From the NCBI GenBank assembly GCA_035294085.1, contig DATGLP010000029.1, positions 1 through 64,000 of the forward strand: a stretch of 64,000 bases of DNA, given 5' to 3'. The stretch's first letter is position 1; the number at the start of each line of letters is the position of its first letter. A model generated the notes under the pieces. It was not told where the DNA came from. It ran no database searches and saw only the letters and a list, made by a program, of their open reading frames with translations. A program made the translations under genes and the position numbers. This document shows positions 23,580 through 32,595 of the stretch, in pieces. The DNA comes from Acidimicrobiales bacterium. Its GTDB lineage: Bacteria; Actinomycetota; Acidimicrobiia; Acidimicrobiales; Bog-793.

Positions 23580-25244
23580 TCATCGGCTGGCTCGCTCGTA
23601 GGCGAGGAGGTCCTGGGCGAGGACGGCGGTGTCCGGGGAGCCGAGCCCGGTGGCGAGGTCGTAGCCGGGGGTGGCCCGGTAGAAGTCGTTCCCGCCGACC
23701 ACGACGTCGTGGAAGGGCGGCGGCTCGAGCGCGCGCTCGGCGCCGAGGGCGTAGAAGGCGGGGTTCGCGAAGCCGAGCGGGCGAGCGCCCGACCGGACGA
23801 GGAACTCGTCGACGAGGGCCGTGAGACCGGCCCAGACCGGGGCGGCGAGCGAGGTCCCCGAGCCTTCTGCCGGCTGGCCGTGCACGACGATCGCGTTGCC
23901 GGTGAGCACGTCGGCGACCGCCGAGACGTCCGGGACCTCCCTGCCCGAGGGACCGGCCCCTAGAGCGGTGGGCTGCCAGGCGGGACGGGGGACGAGCGTC
24001 GAGACGCCGCCGCCGGTCCCGAGCGAGAGCATCGGCAGCGTCCAGGCCTCCTCGCCGAGGTAGTCGCCGCGCGTCGTCACGTCGAGCGTCGTGCCACCGA
24101 CGCCGGTGACGGCGGGCAGGTCCGCCGGGAAGTCGACACCCTCGCCGGGGCTCACGGAGTCCTCCCCGAACTGCAGGCAGTCGGCGCCGCCCTGGTCGCC
24201 GCTCGAGGCGTAGGCGGTCGTCCCTCGCGCCGCCGCGGCGGCGACGGCGTCCTCCATCGCCGCGAGGTCGGCGGCGCCGAGCACCTTCTCGCAGGCGGCG
24301 AGGCTGATGCTCCAGATCGCCCCGGGGAAGCGCTGCGCCGCGTCCGCGAAGCTCGCCGTGAGCGCCGTCGCGAACTCAGCGTACGTCGTGCGCAGCCCGA
24401 CGCCGATGTTGTAGTAGACGAGGTGGGCGAGCGGGGCGATCTCGTGGACCGTCTCGAGGTCCATGTCCGCCTCCACCATCTCCGCGGCGAACGCGCCCTG
24501 GCCGTTCACGACCTGGACGTCGAAGGGCGGGAGGCCGAAGCGGCGCGCGAAGGCCGCGAGGTCGCTGGGCGAGTAGGGGCTGTCCTCGAAGAGGACCACC
24601 GTCTCCCCCGCGCCAGCGATCCCGCGCTCGAGGAGCGGGCCGGCGTCGTAGGCGGTGCGCAGGCCCGTCGGGGTCAGCCCACCCGCCGGGACGTAGGCGG
24701 CGACGGGCTGACCGTAGGAGCTGATGCGCCCGAGTCCTGCGACGGTTCGTGCGAGCGCCGGCGGGATCGCCGGCGCTCGCACGCTCGCGTAGAAGCGCTC
24801 GCCGCTGCGTGCCCGGAAGTCGTCGATCCGCACCCGGAGGGCGCGCCCGAGGCGTGCGGGCGAGCCGAGGACGATGGCGAAGCGCTCGCCAGGCCAGCTG
24901 CGCACGGCGAGACCCGCCGACGCCGCCCAGCGCCGCACCGGACCCGGTCCCGGCGCGCCCGCCGCCAGCGCCATGACGACGGAGGCGATGCGCGCCCGGC
25001 TCGGCCCGAGATCGGTCGAGGCCTCGAGCAGCCGGTGCCACGCGGCGCTGGCGCTCGGGGGCCGCCCCGCGCCGGGCGCGCGCGCCACGGCGGGCAGCGC
25101 GGCCCCGGCGAGCAGCGCCAGCGCGACGGCGCCGAACCCTGCGGGCACCCGGCGCGCGCGAGCGCAGGCGGCGCCGACGCGACGCGAGCCGAGCGCCACC
25201 CGCCTCCAGCCGGGCACCTCGTGCCCCGTGGCGCTCTCGGCCAT
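23580..25244 (-). CDS. Secreted S53 (sedolisin/kumamolisin) serine-carboxyl peptidase
   Basis: 554 aa with a signal segment (AGFGAVALALLAGAALPAVARA), an N-terminal propeptide, and the catalytic domain. Landmarks: the E-x3-D pair in VEADMDLE, the oxyanion-region AYASSGDQGGADC, the nucleophile serine in GSGTSLAAPVWAGL, and the C-terminal calcium site (DVVVGGNDFYRATPGYD). The catalytic Glu-Asp-Ser set is intact. Sedolisins are active at acidic pH outside the cell. I chose the ATG at 25244, preceded by GGGAG, over a TTG at 25286. The gene diverges from a PF00756 hydrolase. Confidence 0.88.
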   Translation of the reverse strand: MAESATGHEVPGWRRVALGSRRVGAACARARRVPAGFGAVALALLAGAALPAVARAPGAGRPPSASAAWHRLLEASTDLGPSRARIASVVMALAAGAPGPGPVRRWAASAGLAVRSWPGERFAIVLGSPARLGRALRVRIDDFRARSGERFYASVRAPAIPPALARTVAGLGRISSYGQPVAAYVPAGGLTPTGLRTAYDAGPLLERGIAGAGETVVLFEDSPYSPSDLAAFARRFGLPPFDVQVVNGQGAFAAEMVEADMDLETVHEIAPLAHLVYYNIGVGLRTTYAEFATALTASFADAAQRFPGAIWSISLAACEKVLGAADLAAMEDAVAAAAARGTTAYASSGDQGGADCLQFGEDSVSPGEGVDFPADLPAVTGVGGTTLDVTTRGDYLGEEAWTLPMLSLGTGGGVSTLVPRPAWQPTALGAGPSGREVPDVSAVADVLTGNAIVVHGQPAEGSGTSLAAPVWAGLTALVDEFLVRSGARPLGFANPAFYALGAERALEPPPFHDVVVGGNDFYRATPGYDLATGLGSPDTAVLAQDLLAYERASR

Positions 25245-25450
25245 GCGCAGGAAGCTCCCGGATCGTGTGGTGGCGGACGCTACCAAGCGGGCGCGCGATG
25301 AGCAACGATCGTTCTCGCGCGCTTTCGTGGCGGGCCTGCCGCAGCGCGCCGGTGGTCGTCGGCGCGCGACGCACCGCCCGGCACCGTACGCTCGTCGGGG
25401 GGCCAGCCGTGCGGCTGGCGAGGCCGGTCGGTCGGTCGAGGGGCGCCGGG
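25245..25450. other. Divergent promoter region
   Basis: About 205 bases between the S53 peptidase and the PF00756 hydrolase. A less GC-rich patch lies near 25260-25320 (GATGAGCAACGATCGTTCTCG). No clear promoter pair or operator could be assigned. Confidence 0.4.
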
Positions 25451-26494
25451 ATGCACGCGAACGGGACGTTGCTGGGGGACCACGCCGCAGGCGCGCCCCT
25501 CGCGCCGCGCCTGCCGGGCCGTCGCTCCCGGGCGCGCCGGGCCGCCCTCGCCCTCGCCGCGGCGGCGCTGGCGGCCTTCGCCGCCGTGGGCAGCTTCGGC
25601 GCCTTCCGCTACGTGTGGACGTTCCTCCTCTACCGCGGCGAGCCGCCGCCGTCGGTGCCGAGTCGCGTCGCGCTGCCGGGCGCGAGGCACCGGGTCGTCT
25701 CGGTCGTCCCGGCGCAGGTCGTGCACATCTCGGTGCGCAGCCCGGCGCTCGGCGGGCGCGCGGTGCCGGTCGTCGTCGTCCTGCCGCCCGGCTACGCGTC
25801 GCACCCGGCGCAGCGCTACCCGACCTTCTACCTCCTCGAGGGCTACCCCGCCTTCGGGGGGCCGCAGTCGTTCGTCAACGTCGGCAACATCGCCGGCCTC
25901 GAGTCCGTCCTCGTCGCCGAGGGCCGCATGTCCCCCACGATCCTCGTGATGCCGTCCGGCTCGCCGAGCCTGCTCGTCGACACGGAGTGGGCGAACGGCG
26001 TACGCCGGGACAACGGGTGGGAGACCTTCGTCGCCCGGGACCTCGTGCGGGCGATCCAGGCCCGCTACCGCGCCCTGCGGTCCGGGGCGAGCCGGGCGAT
26101 CGGCGGCCTGTCCGAGGGCGGCTACGGGGCCCTCAACATCGCGATCCACCACCCCGGCGAGTTCCGGGTCGTCGAGAGCTGGTCGGGCTACATGCTCGCC
26201 GACGACATCCCGGCGGTCTTCGGCCGGAACCCGGCGCGCCGACGCCTCAACAGCCCGGCCATCCAGGTCGTGGCGGCTGCCGCGCGCCTTCGGGCTGCGA
26301 GGACCTACATCTGGTTCTACTGCGGCACCGCCGACTACGACGTCGCCCAGAACCGGTCGTTCGCCGCGCTCTTGACGAGGCTCGGCATCGCGCACCGCTT
26401 CCGCATCGTGCCGGGCAACCACAACTGGGGGCTGTGGCGCTCGCAGCTGCCCGCCGCCCTCCTCGCGGCATCCTCCCACCTCGCCCATGGCTGA
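25451..26494 (+). CDS. Membrane-anchored PF00756 alpha/beta hydrolase (esterase D/mycolyltransferase-like)
   Basis: 347 aa with one N-terminal hydrophobic helix (AALALAAAALAAFAAVGSFG) and an external alpha/beta hydrolase domain. The nucleophile elbow is GGLSEGGYG, the acid is probably in CGTADYD, and the histidine in VPGNHNWGLW. The fold family includes S-formylglutathione hydrolases, Ag85 mycolyltransferases and siderophore esterases. It shares the VDTEWANG/TDTEWEDS element with the second hydrolase at 29552. The stop overlaps the DUF2156 gene by 8 bases. Together these suggest action on the aminoacyl lipid made by the neighbour, or on envelope esters; this is inference. Confidence 0.85.
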   Translation: MHANGTLLGDHAAGAPLAPRLPGRRSRARRAALALAAAALAAFAAVGSFGAFRYVWTFLLYRGEPPPSVPSRVALPGARHRVVSVVPAQVVHISVRSPALGGRAVPVVVVLPPGYASHPAQRYPTFYLLEGYPAFGGPQSFVNVGNIAGLESVLVAEGRMSPTILVMPSGSPSLLVDTEWANGVRRDNGWETFVARDLVRAIQARYRALRSGASRAIGGLSEGGYGALNIAIHHPGEFRVVESWSGYMLADDIPAVFGRNPARRRLNSPAIQVVAAAARLRAARTYIWFYCGTADYDVAQNRSFAALLTRLGIAHRFRIVPGNHNWGLWRSQLPAALLAASSHLAHG

Positions 26495-28682
26495 GCGTTC
26501 CCGCTACCTCGCGCTGCGCGGCCTCGCCTTCGCCGGCCTCGCCGCGGCGACCCTCGCCATGCCGGCGATGGCGCTCGGCTGCCTCTACCTCCTGCGCCCC
26601 GTCGTGAGCGGCTGGCCCGGGCCGCAGGTCTCGCAGGCCCTCGAGCTCGACGCGATCCCGCACCACGCGAGCGTCCCGCTCGTCGCCTTCGTCGCGGTCT
26701 TCGCCGTCGGCAGCGCCGGGCTCGCGCTCGTCACGAGGGCGATGCGCCTGAACCGGCTGTCCGCGGCGCTCGTGCTGCTGAGCGGCGTCGGCCTGTGGAC
26801 GTACCTCATCGAGGCGGGGTCGGTCTTCGTCGTCCTGCAGGTCTCCCTCGCCGAGGCGCTGCGGCATGCCGCCTCGATGCAGTCCGTGTACCTGGCTGGC
26901 GCGCTGGCGGGCCTCGCGGGCGCCCTCGTCGCGCGCGAGCCCACCGGGAGCCGGCGCGCCGTGACGCTCATCGTCTACGCCGTGACGGTCGGGGCCCTGC
27001 TCGACCTGCTCGCCGTCGTCGTACCGCACGGGCGCGAGGGCGGCGTGGTCGGGGAGGTCGCGACGAGCTTCGTGCCGCCCGTCGCCGCCGCGCTCATCGT
27101 CCCGACCGCGGTGCTCCTGCTCATCACGTCGCGCGGCCTCAGCCGGCGGAACCGCAGCGCCTGGCGGATCGCGCTCGCGCTCCTCGGGCTCTCGGCGCTG
27201 CTGCACCTCCTGCACGGCCTCGACTACGCGGACGCCTCGGTCACCGGCGTCATCACGATCGCGCTCGTCGCCCGCCGCCGCGACTTCGTCTCGAGGACCG
27301 ATCCGCACGCACGCCTGCCGGCCCTCGAGCGCATCGCGGGGTTCGTCGCCGCAGCGTTCGTCTTCGGCTTCCTCGCCATCGTCGTCAACCGGGTCGCCGC
27401 CGACCTCCCGGTGCACGCCGGCAGGGCGGCCGTGGCCGCGCTGCGTGCCCTCGTCGGCCTCGCCCCGGGCGGGCGGTCGTTCTTCCGAGGGAACTTCGGC
27501 GACTGGCTCCCGTGGGCGGTGGTCGGGATCGAGGCCGTCGGCGTCGCCCGCGGCGTCGCGGCGTGGCTCGCGCCCTGGCGCCACCAGCTCGGCGCGGACG
27601 AGCGGGCCGCGAGCCGCGCCGCGGACCTCGTGCGCCGCTACGGCGTCGACACGCTCGCGCCCTTCGCGCTGCGCGCCGACAAGGACCGCTTCTTCTACGA
27701 GGACCCGGCGGCGAGCCCCGACGCGGGCACCGTCCTCGTCGCGTACCGGGCCGTGCGCGGCGTCGCCATCATCACCGGCGACCCCGTCGGGCCGCCGCAG
27801 CTCGTCGAGGCCGCGCTGCGCTCGTTCCTCGACGGCGTCGTGCGCGAGCGGGGGTGGCGGCCCACCGTGCTCGGCGCGTCGTCCCGCTACCTCGACACCT
27901 ACCGCGCCCTCGGGCTGAAGACGCTCTACCACGGCGACGAGGCCGTCCTCGACGTGAAGACGTTCAGCCTGGAGGGACCGCCGATGCGCACCGCGCGCCA
28001 GGCCGTCCACCGCGTCGAGCGCCGGGGCTACCGCGCGGAGGTGCGCTACGCGGGGGACGTCCCTCCCTCGCTGTGGGACGAGCTCCGGGAGATCGAGGCG
28101 GAGTGGCTCGGCGGCCGGCCGAAGACGGGGTTCGTCATGCAGCTCGACGACCTCGGCGCGCTCGGCGGCACGGACGCCCTGTTCGTCATCGGGCGCTCCC
28201 CCGACGGTGCCGTCGCCGGCTTCCTGCACCTCGCGGTGTGCCCGGCGAGCCGGAGCCTGTCGCTCTCCTCGATGCCGCGGCGCCGGACGACGCCGAACGG
28301 CTTCAACGCCTTCCTCATCTCCGCGGCCGCCTCGTGGGGGCGCGAGCACGACTTCGTGGCGCTGTCGCTGAACTTCTCGCCCTTCGCCGGCCTGCTCGCG
28401 TCGGGCGCCGAGCCCTCGGGGGTCCGCCGGCTGGAGCGGCGCGCGCTCCTCGCGGTGAAGCGGCGCCTCGAGCTCCAGCTCGACAACCTGGCCGTGTTCA
28501 ACCGCCAGTTCGCACCGCACTGGGAGCCGCGCTTCGTCGCGTTCGAGCGGCACTCGGACCTGCCACGGGCGCTCGTCGCGATGCTCGCCGCCGAGGGCTA
28601 CCTGCCGTTCGCGGCGCGGGTGCGGGGCCGCAGCTGGACCCCAGTCCGCGTCCCCCCGATGGCGCCCGCGCCGGTCGCCTAG
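26487..28682 (+). CDS. DUF2156 protein, aminoacyl-phosphatidylglycerol synthase-like (MprF type)
   Basis: 731 aa. Residues 1-330 contain roughly eight transmembrane helices (MPAMALGCLYLLRPVV through AAFVFGFLAIVVNRVAADLP). Residues 370-720 are the cytosolic DUF2156 double-GNAT domain: RRYGVDTLAPFALRADKDRFF, GVAIITGDPVGPP, GLKTLYHGDEAVLDVKTFSL, and LSLSSMPRRRTTPNGFNAFL. In MprF/LysX-type enzymes this domain transfers an amino acid from aminoacyl-tRNA to phosphatidylglycerol, lowering membrane charge. Which amino acid is used is unknown. It is translationally coupled with the hydrolase upstream and followed after 8 bases by a DMT-like transporter. Confidence 0.87.
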   Translation: MAERSRYLALRGLAFAGLAAATLAMPAMALGCLYLLRPVVSGWPGPQVSQALELDAIPHHASVPLVAFVAVFAVGSAGLALVTRAMRLNRLSAALVLLSGVGLWTYLIEAGSVFVVLQVSLAEALRHAASMQSVYLAGALAGLAGALVAREPTGSRRAVTLIVYAVTVGALLDLLAVVVPHGREGGVVGEVATSFVPPVAAALIVPTAVLLLITSRGLSRRNRSAWRIALALLGLSALLHLLHGLDYADASVTGVITIALVARRRDFVSRTDPHARLPALERIAGFVAAAFVFGFLAIVVNRVAADLPVHAGRAAVAALRALVGLAPGGRSFFRGNFGDWLPWAVVGIEAVGVARGVAAWLAPWRHQLGADERAASRAADLVRRYGVDTLAPFALRADKDRFFYEDPAASPDAGTVLVAYRAVRGVAIITGDPVGPPQLVEAALRSFLDGVVRERGWRPTVLGASSRYLDTYRALGLKTLYHGDEAVLDVKTFSLEGPPMRTARQAVHRVERRGYRAEVRYAGDVPPSLWDELREIEAEWLGGRPKTGFVMQLDDLGALGGTDALFVIGRSPDGAVAGFLHLAVCPASRSLSLSSMPRRRTTPNGFNAFLISAAASWGREHDFVALSLNFSPFAGLLASGAEPSGVRRLERRALLAVKRRLELQLDNLAVFNRQFAPHWEPRFVAFERHSDLPRALVAMLAAEGYLPFAARVRGRSWTPVRVPPMAPAPVA

Positions 28683-28690
28683 GGGCCGCG

Positions 28691-29503
28691 GTGGCCCTCG
28701 CCGCGGGGCTCCTCCTCGCCGTCGCCTCGGCCGTCGCGTTGAGCTGGGGCTTCTTCGTGCAGCACGGCGTCGCGAGCGGCCTGGAGACCCTCTCGGTGCG
28801 CCGGCCCGTGCGCTCGCTGTGGCTCCTCTTCTCGAACCTCCGGTGGCTGAGCGGCTACCTCGTCGGCTGGCTCGGGTGGGGGCTGTACGTCGCCGCGCTG
28901 CACTTCGTGGCGCTGTCGGTGGTGCAGGCGATCGCGGCCGGCGGGATCGGCGTCCTCGCCCTCCTCGTGCGGCGCGCCGCACGGCTCTCGCGCCGCGAGC
29001 TCGCGGCCTCGGCGGTGTCGGTCGTCGGCCTCGCGCTCCTCGGGGCCAGCCTGGTCGGGAACGTCCCGCGCTCGCAGCACGTCGGCTGGGCACCCGTCGC
29101 CGTGGCCGTCGGCGCGTCGCTCGCAGCCGCGCTCCTCGGCGTCCTCGTCTCCTGGCGCACCGGTGCGCTCGCCTTCGCACTCGGCGCCGCGTCCGGCCTG
29201 TGCTACGCGGCCGGGGACATCGCCACGAAGGGGGCGCTCGGCGGGAGCGGCCTCGTCTTCGTGCCGATCCTGCTCGCGTGCCACGCGAGCGGCTTCGTGG
29301 CGCTCCAGCTCGCCTTCCAGCGCGGCGGTGCGATCTCGACGGCCGGCGCGTCGACGCTGCTCACGAACTCGGTCCCCATCGCCGCGGGGGTGGCCCTCTT
29401 CGGCGAGCGCGTGCCGGCCGGCGCGCTCGGCGTCGCCCGGGTGGCGAGCTTCGCCCTCGTCGTCGCCGCCGCCGTCCTGCTCGCTCGCGCGGACGGCCGC
29501 TGA
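28691..29503 (+). CDS. DMT-superfamily-like membrane transporter
   Basis: 270 aa, hydrophobic throughout, with about nine to ten helices. Starts VALAAGLLLAVASAVALSWG, has the GVASGLETLSVRRP loop and ends GERVPAGALGVARVASFALVVAAAVLLAR, a pattern like EamA/NIPA-type DMT carriers with an inner repeat. GTG at 28691 is 8 bases after the DUF2156 stop. The cargo is unknown; neighbours suggest a lipid or amino acid-related role. Confidence 0.7.
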   Translation: MALAAGLLLAVASAVALSWGFFVQHGVASGLETLSVRRPVRSLWLLFSNLRWLSGYLVGWLGWGLYVAALHFVALSVVQAIAAGGIGVLALLVRRAARLSRRELAASAVSVVGLALLGASLVGNVPRSQHVGWAPVAVAVGASLAAALLGVLVSWRTGALAFALGAASGLCYAAGDIATKGALGGSGLVFVPILLACHASGFVALQLAFQRGGAISTAGASTLLTNSVPIAAGVALFGERVPAGALGVARVASFALVVAAAVLLARADGR

Positions 29504-29551
29504 GGGCGCCGCGCCGGGACAGAGCGCACCGCCAGGCGCCAACATGAGGCG

Positions 29552-30505
29552 GTGCGCGCCGTCCCTCCTCGGCAGGTCGCGCGCCGCGCGCGGGCGGCGG
29601 TCCGGCCGCGATCGCTCGCCAAGGGCGCGCTCGCGCTCGCGGCCGCGGCGCTCCTCGGGGGCATGCCCTCGGCCGCCGCGGCGCCCCCCCGGGCGCGACC
29701 GCGCCGGCCCGGCCCGTTCGCCGAGCTTGCGGGGCCGGCGGTCGTCTCGGTCGAGGTGCCCTCCGCCGCGTTGCACCGACTCGTCCCCACCCTCGTCTAC
29801 CTGCCACCGGGCTACCCGAGGGCGCGCGCACGCTACCCGACCCTCGTCCTCCTCCACGGGGTGCCGGGCAGCGGCCACCAGCTGTTCGCCAAGCTCGACC
29901 TGGCGAACGTGCTCACCGCGCTCGTGCGGGCCCGCCGGATGCCGCCGACGATCGTCGTGGCCCCGAGCGACGGCCCGTCGTCGGGCACCGACACGGAGTG
30001 GGAGGACTCGCCGGTGAAGCCGAGCTCTCGCTGGGGGACGTTCGTGGCCGACGACCTCGCGCGCTACCTCCAGGGCAACCTGCCGGTGTGCACGTCGCGC
30101 GCGGCGCACGCGATCGGCGGCCTGTCGATGGGCGCCTTCGGCGCGGTCAACCTGGCGCTGCGCCACCCCGACGAGTACGGCGCGGCGACGCTGTGGTCGG
30201 GCTACTTCGTCGCCAACACGCCTGCCATCGACGGTCCTCGCAACTCGCCGGAGTGGCGCGACGACTCGCCGCTCTACTACCTGCCGACGATCGCGAGACG
30301 GGTGCGCGAGTCGGGGCTGCGCCTCTCCTTCTACACGGGCAGGAAGGACGAGTTCTACGCCGAGAACGTGGCGTTCGCGCGCCTGCTCGGCGCCGAGCGC
30401 ATCCCCTACCGCTTCCAGGTCCTGCCGGGGCGCCACTCCTGGCGGCTCTGGCGCGCCGAGCTCGTCCCCCAGCTCACCTGGGTCGGCGCCGTCGAGCACT
30501 GCTGA
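29552..30505 (+). CDS. Secreted PF00756 alpha/beta hydrolase
   Basis: 317 aa with a signal peptide (ALALAAAALLGGMPSAAAAPP) and an alpha/beta hydrolase domain. The nucleophile lies in IGGLSMGAFGAVNLAL, the acid in YTGRKDEFY and the histidine in LPGRHSWRLW. It is a paralogue of the protein at 25451 (shared YLPPGY/VLPPGY, DTEW, R/GWxTFVAxDL segments). A GTG at 29552 is used. Last gene of the lipid-modification cluster, converging on cobQ. Confidence 0.84.
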   Translation: MRAVPPRQVARRARAAVRPRSLAKGALALAAAALLGGMPSAAAAPPRARPRRPGPFAELAGPAVVSVEVPSAALHRLVPTLVYLPPGYPRARARYPTLVLLHGVPGSGHQLFAKLDLANVLTALVRARRMPPTIVVAPSDGPSSGTDTEWEDSPVKPSSRWGTFVADDLARYLQGNLPVCTSRAAHAIGGLSMGAFGAVNLALRHPDEYGAATLWSGYFVANTPAIDGPRNSPEWRDDSPLYYLPTIARRVRESGLRLSFYTGRKDEFYAENVAFARLLGAERIPYRFQVLPGRHSWRLWRAELVPQLTWVGAVEHC

Positions 30506-30535
30506 CGCTGCGGCCCGCGTCCTCGGGCGAGCGCC

Positions 30536-32032
30536 TCACCTGCCGCCGGCGCCCTCGCCGAGGAGGGCGAGCACGGCCTCGAGCTCGAGGTGCTCCTCGA
30601 GGGCATCGGCGAGGCGGTCGATCCGCGCCTCACGCAGGGCCGCGAAGCGGACGCTCGAGGGCCCGAGCGGCCTCCCGCGCCGTGCCGCCGCGGCGGCGAG
30701 GAAGCGGTGCCGCAGCTCGTCGGACTCGAACAGGCCGTGCACGCTCGTGGCGTAGATGCCCCTCGCCTCGTCGGCGACGCCCTCGCCCGCAGGCTGCCCG
30801 TCGGTCACGAGCCAGGCCGGCACGCCCGGGCGCGGGACGGGGCGGCCGTGGCGGATCTCGTAGCCGACGACCGGCTCGCCCGACGACGAGCGGCCGACGA
30901 CCCGGCGCGTCACCTTCTCCTCCTCGAAGGTCGTCACGACGTCGAGGAGGCCGAGCCCGGGCACCGTGCCGGCCCTCGACTCGACCTCGTCGTGGATCTC
31001 GACGCCGAGCATCTGGTAGCCGGCGCAGATGCCGAGGAGCGTGCTGCGCCGGGAGAGGGCCCTCGCGAGCGCCTCGTCGAGGCCCACCGAGCGCAGCCAG
31101 GCGAGATCCGCGACGGTCGCCTTCGAGCCCGGCAGGACGACGAGATCCGGGTCGCCGAAGGCGCTCGGGTGGCGCACGTAGCGCACGGCGACGCCCGGCT
31201 CGCAGGCGAGCGGGTCGAGGTCGGTGAAGTTGGCGAGGTGGGGCAGCCCGATGACGGCGACGTCGAGGCGGTCGCCCGCGCCGCCGGCGGGCGCCTCGCC
31301 TGCGAGCGAGAGGGAGTCCTCGGCATCGAGGCCGAGCGCGCCGAGGTGCGGGAGGACCCCGAGGGCGGGGAGCCTGCAGCGCCGCTCGAGCTTAGCGATC
31401 CCGGGCGCGAGGACCTCCTTGGCGCCGTGCAGCTTGTTCACCACGAAGCCGCGCAGCGTGCGCCGCAGGGGCGCCGGCAGGAGCGCGACGGTGCCGTAGA
31501 GCGAGGCGAAGACGCCGCCGCGCTCGATGTCGCCGACGAGGATCGCCGGGATGCCCGCCGCGCGCGCGAGCGGGAGGTTGGCGAGGTCCGCCTCGAGCAG
31601 GTTGATCTCGGCTGCGCCGCCGGAGCCCTCGACGAGCACGGCGTCGAAGCGGCTGCGCAGGTCGGCGAGCGCCGCCTCGACGACGCCCGCGAGGCGCGGG
31701 CGCGCCCGGGGCCAGTCGCCGGCGAGCGGGTCCGCAAGCGGCCGCCCGAGCACGACCACCTGGCAGTCGCCGTCGGCGCCGGGCTTGCACAGGACCGGGT
31801 TCATCGCCGCCTCCGGCTCGACGCGGGCCGCGGCCGCCTGGAGCGCCTGGGAGCGGGCGATCTCGTGGCCCGCAGCGGTGACCGCGGCGTTGAGCGCCAC
31901 GTTCTGCGCCTTGAACGGGGCGACGCGCACGCCCCGCCGGGCGAGGACGCGGCACAGCCCCGTGACGATGCTCGTCTTGCCGACGCCGCTCGCGGTGCCG
32001 CAGACCAGGAGCGCGCCGGCGGACGCGGCCAT
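30536..32032 (-). CDS. cobQ: Cobyric acid synthase (glutamine-hydrolysing)
   Basis: 498 aa. N-terminal ATP-binding dethiobiotin-synthetase-like domain: VCGTASGVGKTSIVTGLCR, APFKAQNVALNA, EGSGGAAEINLLEADLAN. C-terminal class I amidotransferase domain with the nucleophile cysteine in LLGICAGYQML and histidine in YATSVHGLFES. It amidates four carboxylates of adenosylcobyrinic acid a,c-diamide. The ATG at 32032 shares its A with the cobO stop (TGATG), so it is the last gene of the riboswitch-controlled operon. Confidence 0.95.
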   Translation of the reverse strand: MAASAGALLVCGTASGVGKTSIVTGLCRVLARRGVRVAPFKAQNVALNAAVTAAGHEIARSQALQAAAARVEPEAAMNPVLCKPGADGDCQVVVLGRPLADPLAGDWPRARPRLAGVVEAALADLRSRFDAVLVEGSGGAAEINLLEADLANLPLARAAGIPAILVGDIERGGVFASLYGTVALLPAPLRRTLRGFVVNKLHGAKEVLAPGIAKLERRCRLPALGVLPHLGALGLDAEDSLSLAGEAPAGGAGDRLDVAVIGLPHLANFTDLDPLACEPGVAVRYVRHPSAFGDPDLVVLPGSKATVADLAWLRSVGLDEALARALSRRSTLLGICAGYQMLGVEIHDEVESRAGTVPGLGLLDVVTTFEEEKVTRRVVGRSSSGEPVVGYEIRHGRPVPRPGVPAWLVTDGQPAGEGVADEARGIYATSVHGLFESDELRHRFLAAAAARRGRPLGPSSVRFAALREARIDRLADALEEHLELEAVLALLGEGAGGR

Positions 32033-32595
32033 CAGAAGTCGATGCCCCGGCGCGCCGCGATCCCCGCGTCGAAGGCGTGCTTCACCTTCACCATCTCGGT
32101 GACCGTGTCGGCGATCGCGACGAGCGCCTCGCTCGCGTCGCGCCCGGTGACGATGACGTTGACGCCGGGCGGGCGGCTCGCGATCGCCGCCAGCACCTCC
32201 TCCTCGTCGATCCAGCCCCAGTTGCACGGGTAGGTCACCTCGTCGAGGAGCACGAGGTCGAACGCGCCCGACGCGATCGCCTCGCGTGCCGTGGCCCAGG
32301 CCGCCCGGGCGAGCTCGGCCGAGCGCGCGAGGTCGTCGACGACCCAGGTGAAGCCGTCGCCGGTGGTGTGCCACGTGGCCCCGAGCTCGCGCAGCAGCCG
32401 CTCCTCCCCGGTGCGGAAGCGGCCGGACTTCACGAACTGGACGACGCACACGCGCCAGCCCCGGGCGAGGGCGCGCAGCGCGGTGCCGAGGGCAGCGGTC
32501 GACTTGCCCTTGCCGTCCCCGGTGTTCACGAGCACGAGGGAAGCCGCTCGCCGGCGGGCGCGCGGGGGCGGCGTCGTGGGCGGGGTCGACCTCAC
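32032..32595 (-). CDS. cobO: Cob(I)yrinic acid a,c-diamide adenosyltransferase
   Basis: 187 aa. Walker A VNTGDGKGKSTAALGTALRA, VVQFVKSGRFRTGEERLL, LLDEVTYPCNWGWIDEEEV and the C-terminal KHAFDAGIAARRGIDF are the CobO/BtuR signatures. It transfers the adenosyl group from ATP to Co(I) corrinoids, for both synthesis and salvage. The GTG at 32595 overlaps the ABC ATPase stop (GTGA). Confidence 0.95.
   Translation of the reverse strand: MRSTPPTTPPPRARRRAASLVLVNTGDGKGKSTAALGTALRALARGWRVCVVQFVKSGRFRTGEERLLRELGATWHTTGDGFTWVVDDLARSAELARAAWATAREAIASGAFDLVLLDEVTYPCNWGWIDEEEVLAAIASRPPGVNVIVTGRDASEALVAIADTVTEMVKVKHAFDAGIAARRGIDF

Noticed and set aside
26247-29180. A 977-codon minus-strand frame
   Set aside because: Antisense to the DUF2156 and transporter genes; charged low-complexity shadow sequence.
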